DNA of 64,000 nt from Echiichthys vipera. Its lineage: Eukaryota > Chordata > Actinopteri > Perciformes > Trachinidae. A program made the translations under genes and the position numbers. The notes below the pieces were generated by a model. The model saw only the letters and a program-made list of their open reading frames with translations, was not told the DNA's origin and did not search any database. The first letter of the stretch is position 1. Every line of letters begins with the position of its first letter. The DNA is taken from assembly GCA_963691815.1 (NCBI GenBank), contig OY829650.1:10014171-10078170 (forward strand). The letters run 5' to 3'. Below, one piece after another: positions 61,620 to 64,000 of this stretch.

Positions 61620-64000
61620 GAAGAAACACTTTTTCATTATTGATGATGACACCTCATTTTTAGTAGCATTAGTTCAGGCAGAGCACTGAAGACGCCGCTG
61701 CGCTTATTCACAGATTGCAATTCATGTTTCACCATCACTGGCCCCTTCACAGCCAACACGCTCTATTTAATGTGAACTGCAACTGACAAAAGTCTTTGAC
61801 ATATTGTTACATATCGGTTAACTTAAAAAATGTCAAAGTTGACTTCTGGTTTGAACACAGGAAACGAACAGCTGCCTCCTTGTTAAAAGTCCTGTTTGTT
61901 TCACCCATCTGGCACCTTACCCCATACACAGACTTTTTCACTTCATACTACGTCACCTGACTTCCTCCTTTGCTCCTGTCATTACTACGCCTAACAACAA
62001 ACATAAATATGGAGCGTAATATGAGACATATAAGCCTATTTTTTGGTGTGACAGCTTGTCGGTGTACAGTGTGACCAAATATCATATTTCTCACTATTAC
62101 AGTGACGCAGCTCACTCCACCACTCCAACCTCCTCCTAATATTATGTATTTTTGCCATTGTTGATTCAGCTAAGATTGAATGTTAATTTTCTCTTGTTAC
62201 GGTGCAATTCCAGCAGAATCCTTAGTGCTGCTTGGATTTCCTGAGAGCTCCCTCAAAGCGCAGATCCTTTTCTGCTGAATCTAAAGGTCCTGGATGTTCT
62301 CAAAACTAGTTTGTGTTTCACCATGTCAGAAGGAAAACTGTTACTTTGACGATCTGACAAGTACTTGGTCTGGACGATGCGTACTGACCCCATAACTGTA
62401 TCACCATTTGCTATAAATGGTCAGAAATGTCCAGAACACTTGACTTTTTTTATTAAATCAACCTGCCCATGTTCTCCATTGTCACAATTACAATATTCCT
62501 TCCAGCACATGAGGGCAGCACCGGATGACATCCTGATTGTGACTACATTCTGCCGATCTAGACGTGTTGTAAATTTCACCGGTTTGTATTACAAAGATTA
62601 TGAACATGTCTGGTGTTGCCACGGCGGAGGGCACAGCTCAATAGCTGCGGGGACGAAAGCAGCAGGCATTAGAGCGTTGGAAAATTCAATATCAATTAAT
62701 GCAGGATTCAAAGCTCGGCTTGACACAGCAGTTAGCGTTTCCTCCTTGAACAGCAAGAGAGAGGTACTCGAGCTCAGCCCCGAGGGAACTCGAGGATTAG
62801 CTGCACAGTCAATACGTGAGTCGCCTGCTTTTCTGCCTTCGAGCTCCTCTCTCCGCCATCTCCCTCTCTTTCTCCCTCTGTCATGTGTGTTTATCTACAG
62901 TAGGCTCTGCTGATCGAACTGAAGCAGGTTAATCCTTTGCAGGAGTGCTGCAAGGCGGAGAAATGGAAGGGATGAGCTTTGTGGAAAAACAATTAGTTAC
63001 TCTGAACAATAAAAAGGTTAAAACAGCTGACTGCTGAGAATCATTAATGTTAGTCAGTGCAGACTGGTAAATGGCTGAAAAGGGAGTTATGATGAAAATA
63101 ATTTCACATTAGTTAGAGTATATATAAACAAAGTCAGTCTGTGGTATATTGCACAAGCACTGCAAGGGTCAAAATTTTCACTGGGCCAGAGAAACACGTA
63201 TTTCCTGATTGTTATTCACGGTGACATAAGCTGTCGCAGAAGGACATTGGAGCCACAGTGAAACCTGCTTGGGTAAATGTTAGCTCACCGTGGCCTTTTA
63301 AAGTCCTGGATGTCCCTTCTTCATTATAACCTACAGCTGTGTTGCTCTGCTCTCAGCAGCACATGCCTGTGCTACGGCAAAGAATTAACAGCAGATTACA
63401 CATTTTCAGTCAACAAATGATTAAATCATGAATACAGAAACTGATTGGTGTTTTGCCTGGTCCTCTTTCCCTACAGCTGCTATCCTTGCCTTATGTGTAA
63501 TCGATTAAGAGGTCATGAGTGTATAATATATATAATACTTTACTTTACTTGTTTATGATATGCTTCCTACTTCTTCCTTGTAGTCACCTGCATCGTAGAA
63601 ACATGTGAATAATGAGAAGGCTTTCATGTTTACCTGCTGTTCACTAATATGTAAACAAACCTTAATTAAGTATTAAGTACATTATGCATTTTTAAACTAA
63701 ACTACAATCTAAAAACAGTATGTCCAGGTAGAGCGGTAAATCATAATTAATCTTAGTTCAGTTCATGGGTAAATTCTCTTTTCTACGAGGTTCAATCTTC
63801 TTCTGTACTTGTCCTGGACTTCATTGACCAGGATATGAACACAATATCTTTCTTAATGCTTACTGAAACCAGCTTGTATCAGTTTTTACTGGGATTACAG
63901 TCATGTCCTCTTGGTCAGCGTTGGCTGAGCTCCAGAGGGGATTAAGAACAAGAGATCAATTCATGCTTTGGCCTTTGACCAAAGAAACAACTGCCCCACA

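Noticed and set aside
62365..62913. 182-codon open frame, the longest unexplained one on the + strand
   Set aside because: It begins with a non-ATG codon, has no recognisable domain and a low-complexity end. By a rough estimate about one frame of this length is expected by chance in 64 kb.

Overview
The window is vertebrate nuclear DNA, almost certainly from a teleost fish. It is AT-leaning and intron-rich, with long CA microsatellites and many families of dispersed repeats that I recognise from fish genomes: L2/CR1-type and Rex3/RTE-type LINE 3' ends, a tRNA-type SINE, piggyBac-like, hAT-like and Harbinger-like DNA-transposon remnants, and 'AATTCAATTC' and 'gctaacatgctaac' repeats. I see no bacterial, plasmid or viral gene organisation, no CRISPR array and no rRNA. 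The family mix suggests a percomorph, but the species cannot be read from the sequence.

I can defend one protein-coding gene: the 5' part of pcp4 (Purkinje cell protein 4 / PEP-19, a small calmodulin-binding IQ-motif protein) on the + strand. A TATA promoter with two inverted CCAAT boxes and a CRE-like site (about 27345-27400) precedes a short 5'UTR. The first coding exon holds only ATG-AGC-GAG (27514-27522), followed by a GT donor. After an intron of about 25.5 kb comes a 52-bp exon (53012-53063). Joined, the two exons read MSERQGSGAAAGNIKTSGAQ plus one base, which matches the start of vertebrate PCP4. The exon carrying the acidic segment and IQ motif was not found and presumably lies beyond base 64000.

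Layout. 1-27340 is upstream intergenic DNA with no supportable gene. It holds dispersed repeats, a MITE with TSDs (6166-6548), a Rex3-like LINE 3' end (9885-10345), a minus-strand L2/CR1-like LINE end split by a TTAA-flanked MITE (11137-11960), a tRNA-type SINE (14433-14600) and a plus-strand L2-like LINE 3' end with a (TTA)n tail (19140-20090). 27341-27522 is the pcp4 promoter and exon 1, set in a CpG-richer patch reaching about 27790. 27523-53011 is intron 1, with nested repeats, a G4-prone C-rich tract, hairpins and two long CA arrays. 53012-53063 is exon 2. 53064-64000 is the start of intron 2, with a MADF-like transposon ORF remnant just after exon 2, two more long CA arrays and several hAT-type elements.

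Most other open frames are short and explained by microsatellites, LINE shadows or chance. Family names for repeats come from memory of fish repeat consensus sequences and were not checked against a database. TIRs, TSDs and hairpins were read directly from the sequence.
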